DNA of 64,000 nucleotides from Streptomyces sp. HUAS 15-9 (GTDB lineage: Bacteria > Actinomycetota > Actinomycetes > Streptomycetales > Streptomycetaceae), in NCBI RefSeq assembly GCF_025642155.1, contig NZ_CP106798.1, positions 4,464,001 to 4,528,000 of the forward strand, written 5' to 3'. The notes under the pieces are model-generated. The model ran no database searches. It had not been told where the DNA came from and worked only from the letters and a program-made list of their open reading frames with translations. Of this stretch, positions 62,207-64,000 are shown one piece after another (positions within the stretch are counted from its first letter, which is position 1; every line of letters begins with the position of its first letter). A program made the translations under genes and the position numbers.

Positions 62207-62212
62207 TAGGCT
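62207..62212 (+). promoter_or_regulatory. leaderless -10 element
   Basis: TAGGCT ends 7 nt before ATG 62220; no ribosome-binding site. Confidence 0.62.
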
Positions 62213-62219
62213 AGCGCCC

Positions 62220-62690
62220 ATGTACGGCTACGACCAGAACGTGGGTGCGCAGTACGCCCCGCCGCAGCAGCAGATGCCCGGCGGTCACGGCGGGTACGGC
62301 CAGCAGCCGCCGCTCTACCCGGAGCCGTCGCCGCCCTCGCTCGCGGACGCGGTGCGTGCCTTCACCACCGGCCAGCTGGCCGCGGAGGACTTCCAGCAGG
62401 TGTTCGCCACGTCCAAGGTCTACTGCCCGCGCGGCGACAACCCGGGCTTCCTCGCGCTGCACAACACCCAGCAGCCGGTGATCCCGATGTTCACCTCGCT
62501 CAAGGAGCTGCGGCGGTATGCGGGCAAGGAGTCCAAGTACTTCGTGATCACCGGCGCCGAGGTGATCGACCTGCTGCCGACCGGGTACGGCTTCGTCCTG
62601 GACATGGAGGGCGAGCACCGGATGGTCTTCGACGCGAAGGCGGTCGAGCAGATGGTGGACTTCGCGATGCGCCGGATGTACGGCGGCTGA
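62220..62690 (+). CDS. SseB-like domain protein
   Basis: A 156-residue cytoplasmic protein. A Gln/Pro/Tyr/Gly-rich lead of about 40 residues is followed by an SseB N-terminal-type domain (VYCPRGDNPGFLALHNTQQ, PMFTSLKELRRYAGKESKYF, GAEVIDLLPTGYGFVLD). No catalytic motif; function unknown. Leaderless start at ATG 62220. Confidence 0.82.
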   Translation: MYGYDQNVGAQYAPPQQQMPGGHGGYGQQPPLYPEPSPPSLADAVRAFTTGQLAAEDFQQVFATSKVYCPRGDNPGFLALHNTQQPVIPMFTSLKELRRYAGKESKYFVITGAEVIDLLPTGYGFVLDMEGEHRMVFDAKAVEQMVDFAMRRMYGG

Positions 62691-62718
62691 ACCGCCCCTT
62701 CCGTCCGGGGATCTGCCC

Positions 62719-62724
62719 TACTGT
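62719..62724 (+). promoter_or_regulatory. leaderless -10 element
   Basis: TACTGT ends 6 nt before GTG 62731. Confidence 0.5.
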
Positions 62725-62730
62725 GCCCGC

Positions 62731-63331
62731 GTGACCCCACCCGACACCTCGCCGCTGGTCCTGCACGGCCGACGGCGTTCTGCCGCCCGGCTCCGTTCCG
62801 GCGTCCTGCTGTGGGAGTCGGCGGGAGTGCGCCGCGAGATACCCGTCGCCGCGATCGAACGTGTCGACGTGCGGCCGCCGGGGCCGCGAACTGACCGTCG
62901 TCCTGACCTCGGCCCTGCCCGACCCGGCGACCCACTCCCTCACCTCCCGCAGCGCACCCGCCGTCCGCGAGTTCGCGGGGCCGGAACCGAGGAACGTGCC
63001 CCTCGGGGTGCTGGGCGTCCTCTACGTACTGGTTGTCGCAGCGTTGCCGGTCCGCGGCGCAGGGGAGCGGGCCACCGTCTCCTGGCTGGTGGGCATCCCC
63101 TGTGTCCTGGCGCCCGGCGTCGCTGCCGTGGTGGCCGGCCTGCGCATGCTGCGCGACACCGTCGTGCTGCGTGCCCGGGGGATCGCGGTCGAGGGGCGGC
63201 TGGAGTCCTCCCATGACGTCGGAACCGGTGAGGACGCGGTCACGCACTGCGTCTACTCCTACGCCGACGTCTCCATGACCTTGCTCGGCTTCTCCCTGGT
63301 GGGGACGGCGGTGGCCGCCCTGTTCGGCTGA
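62731..63331 (+). pseudogene. membrane protein of unknown function, frameshifted
   Basis: GTG 62731 encodes VLHGRRRSAARLRSGVLLWE... to VDVRPPG; the continuation RELTVVLTSALPDPATH and two or three membrane helices (VPLGVLGVLYVLVVAALPV, LVGIPCVLAPGVAAVVAGL, LLGFSLVGTAVAALFG) lie in the next frame. Removing one G from the GGGG at 62880-62883 restores a single ~199-residue frame. Either a real one-base insertion or a sequence error. The N-terminal half resembles a PH-like domain; otherwise not recognised. Confidence 0.7.
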
Positions 63332-63344
63332 CCGGCACCCGGCG

Positions 63345-63372
63345 AGGCCCGGAGGGAATGTCCTCCGGGCCT
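63345..63372. terminator. terminator
   Basis: Perfect 11-bp stem (AGGCCCGGAGG and complement) with a 6-nt loop, followed by TCTCTGTT, 13 nt after the membrane-protein stop. Confidence 0.85.
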
Positions 63373-63438
63373 TCTCTGTTGGGGGTGGCAGAAAGTTCAA
63401 TGCTCAACTAAAGTGAGCGCACAAGGAGGTACCGACCC

Positions 63439-64000
63439 ATGCCTGCAGTGACCGTCGAGAACCCGCTGACCCTGCCCCGTGTGGCCGCGCCGGCGGACGC
63501 CGTCGCCCGTCCCGTGCTGGCCGTGACGACCGCGCCGAGTGGCTTCGAAGGTGAGGGCTTCCCCGTCCGTCGGGCGTTCGCGGGGATCAACTACCGCCAC
63601 CTGGATCCGTTCATCATGATGGATCAGATGGGTGAGGTTGAGTATCAGCCTGGGGAGCCGAAAGGGACCCCGTGGCACCCGCACCGCGGCTTCGAGACCG
63701 TCACGTACATCATCGACGGGATCTTCGACCACCAGGACTCCAACGGCGGCGGCGGCACCATCACCAACGGCGACACCCAGTGGATGACGGCGGGCTCCGG
63801 CCTGCTGCACATCGAGGCTCCGCCGGAGCATCTGGTCATGTCCGGCGGTCTCTTCCACGGTCTCCAGCTTTGGGTGAACCTGCCGGCGAAGGACAAGATG
63901 ATGCCTCCGCGCTACCAGGACATCCGCGGCGGCAACGTCCAGCTGCTGACCACGCCCGACGGCGGCGCGCTGCTCCGCGTGATCGCCGGCGAGCTGGACG
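63439..64000 (+). CDS. pirin family protein (3' end outside window)
   Basis: The frame is open to the window edge (187 codons seen). Pirin cupin signatures: NYRHLDPFIMMDQMG, TPWHPHRGFETVTYIIDG with metal-binding histidines, and GDTQWMTAGSGLLHIEAPPE. Some pirins are quercetin dioxygenases or transcription cofactors; the role here is open. A consensus AAGGAGGT ribosome-binding site lies 9 nt before ATG 63439. Upstream at 63395-63408, GTTCAATGCTCAAC is a loose inverted repeat that a MarR-type regulator could use. Confidence 0.92.
   Translation, partial: MPAVTVENPLTLPRVAAPADAVARPVLAVTTAPSGFEGEGFPVRRAFAGINYRHLDPFIMMDQMGEVEYQPGEPKGTPWHPHRGFETVTYIIDGIFDHQDSNGGGGTITNGDTQWMTAGSGLLHIEAPPEHLVMSGGLFHGLQLWVNLPAKDKMMPPRYQDIRGGNVQLLTTPDGGALLRVIAGELD

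Overview
The window is a high-GC actinobacterial chromosome segment, almost certainly from a Streptomyces. The signs are third-position GC bias in every gene, many GTG starts, a mycothiol-dependent enzyme family, class E sortases, Bpa (the proteasome activator) and TANNNT-6/7 nt-ATG leaderless starts. From memory (not checked by alignment), the gene order resembles the S. coelicolor interval of roughly SCO3850 down to SCO3795, which lies near oriC. A near-perfect parS site (32817-32832) and five exact intergenic TTGTCCACA DnaA boxes fit an origin-proximal position.

Layout. 0-10.4 kb: two tandem class E sortases, then a minus-strand cell-wall and division signalling cluster (PASTA kinase, PbpA, FtsW/RodA, PP2C phosphatase, two FHA proteins) and tRNA-Leu(CAG). 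11-15 kb: a DUF2252 protein, a J-domain-like protein, a rhodanese and an acyl-CoA dehydrogenase under two palindromic operators. 15-26 kb: phenylacetate catabolism (translationally coupled paaABCDE; paaN divergent from a 3-hydroxyacyl-CoA dehydrogenase and a TetR regulator), interrupted by a DUF5819/HTTM pair and a SPOUT RNA methyltransferase. A 19-bp operator is shared by the two paa promoter regions, and a variant lies before the next operon. 26-30 kb: an Lrp regulator divergent from a branched-chain/pyruvate-type 2-oxoacid dehydrogenase operon (E1 alpha, E1 beta, E2). 30-33 kb: a MobA-like/DUF6457 protein and MoeA.

33-36 kb holds the main structural anomaly. A potassium-channel gene is cut in two. 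Its pore half ends at about 33238 and its C-terminal regulatory half resumes at 35397. The intervening ~2.2 kb is less GC-rich and carries one gene for an unrecognised secreted protein. 36-43 kb: quinone oxidoreductase, a wall- or membrane-anchored low-complexity protein, Bpa, two divergent Ser/Thr kinases and a phosphotransferase-fold protein. 43-47 kb: a second E1 alpha/E1 beta/E2 operon. 47-53 kb: DacA-type carboxypeptidase, GntR-MFS operon, a methyltransferase, a striking ~0.5 kb GC-rich repeat tract, a mycothiol-dependent enzyme and a nitrilase-family amidohydrolase. 53-64 kb: a large PAS/GAF/SpoIIE phosphatase, a deletion scar joining 3' remnants of a LURP-one-related gene and an RTX-repeat gene, an NHL-thioredoxin protein, DUF6458, an M18 aminopeptidase, an acyl-CoA dehydrogenase, an SseB-like protein, a frameshifted membrane protein and a truncated pirin.

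The genes fall into two themes: envelope growth and its phosphorylation control at the left end, and acyl-CoA, aromatic and branched-chain carbon catabolism with local TetR, Lrp and GntR regulators over most of the rest. Three apparent frameshifts lie in or beside short C/G runs and may be true lesions or consensus errors.
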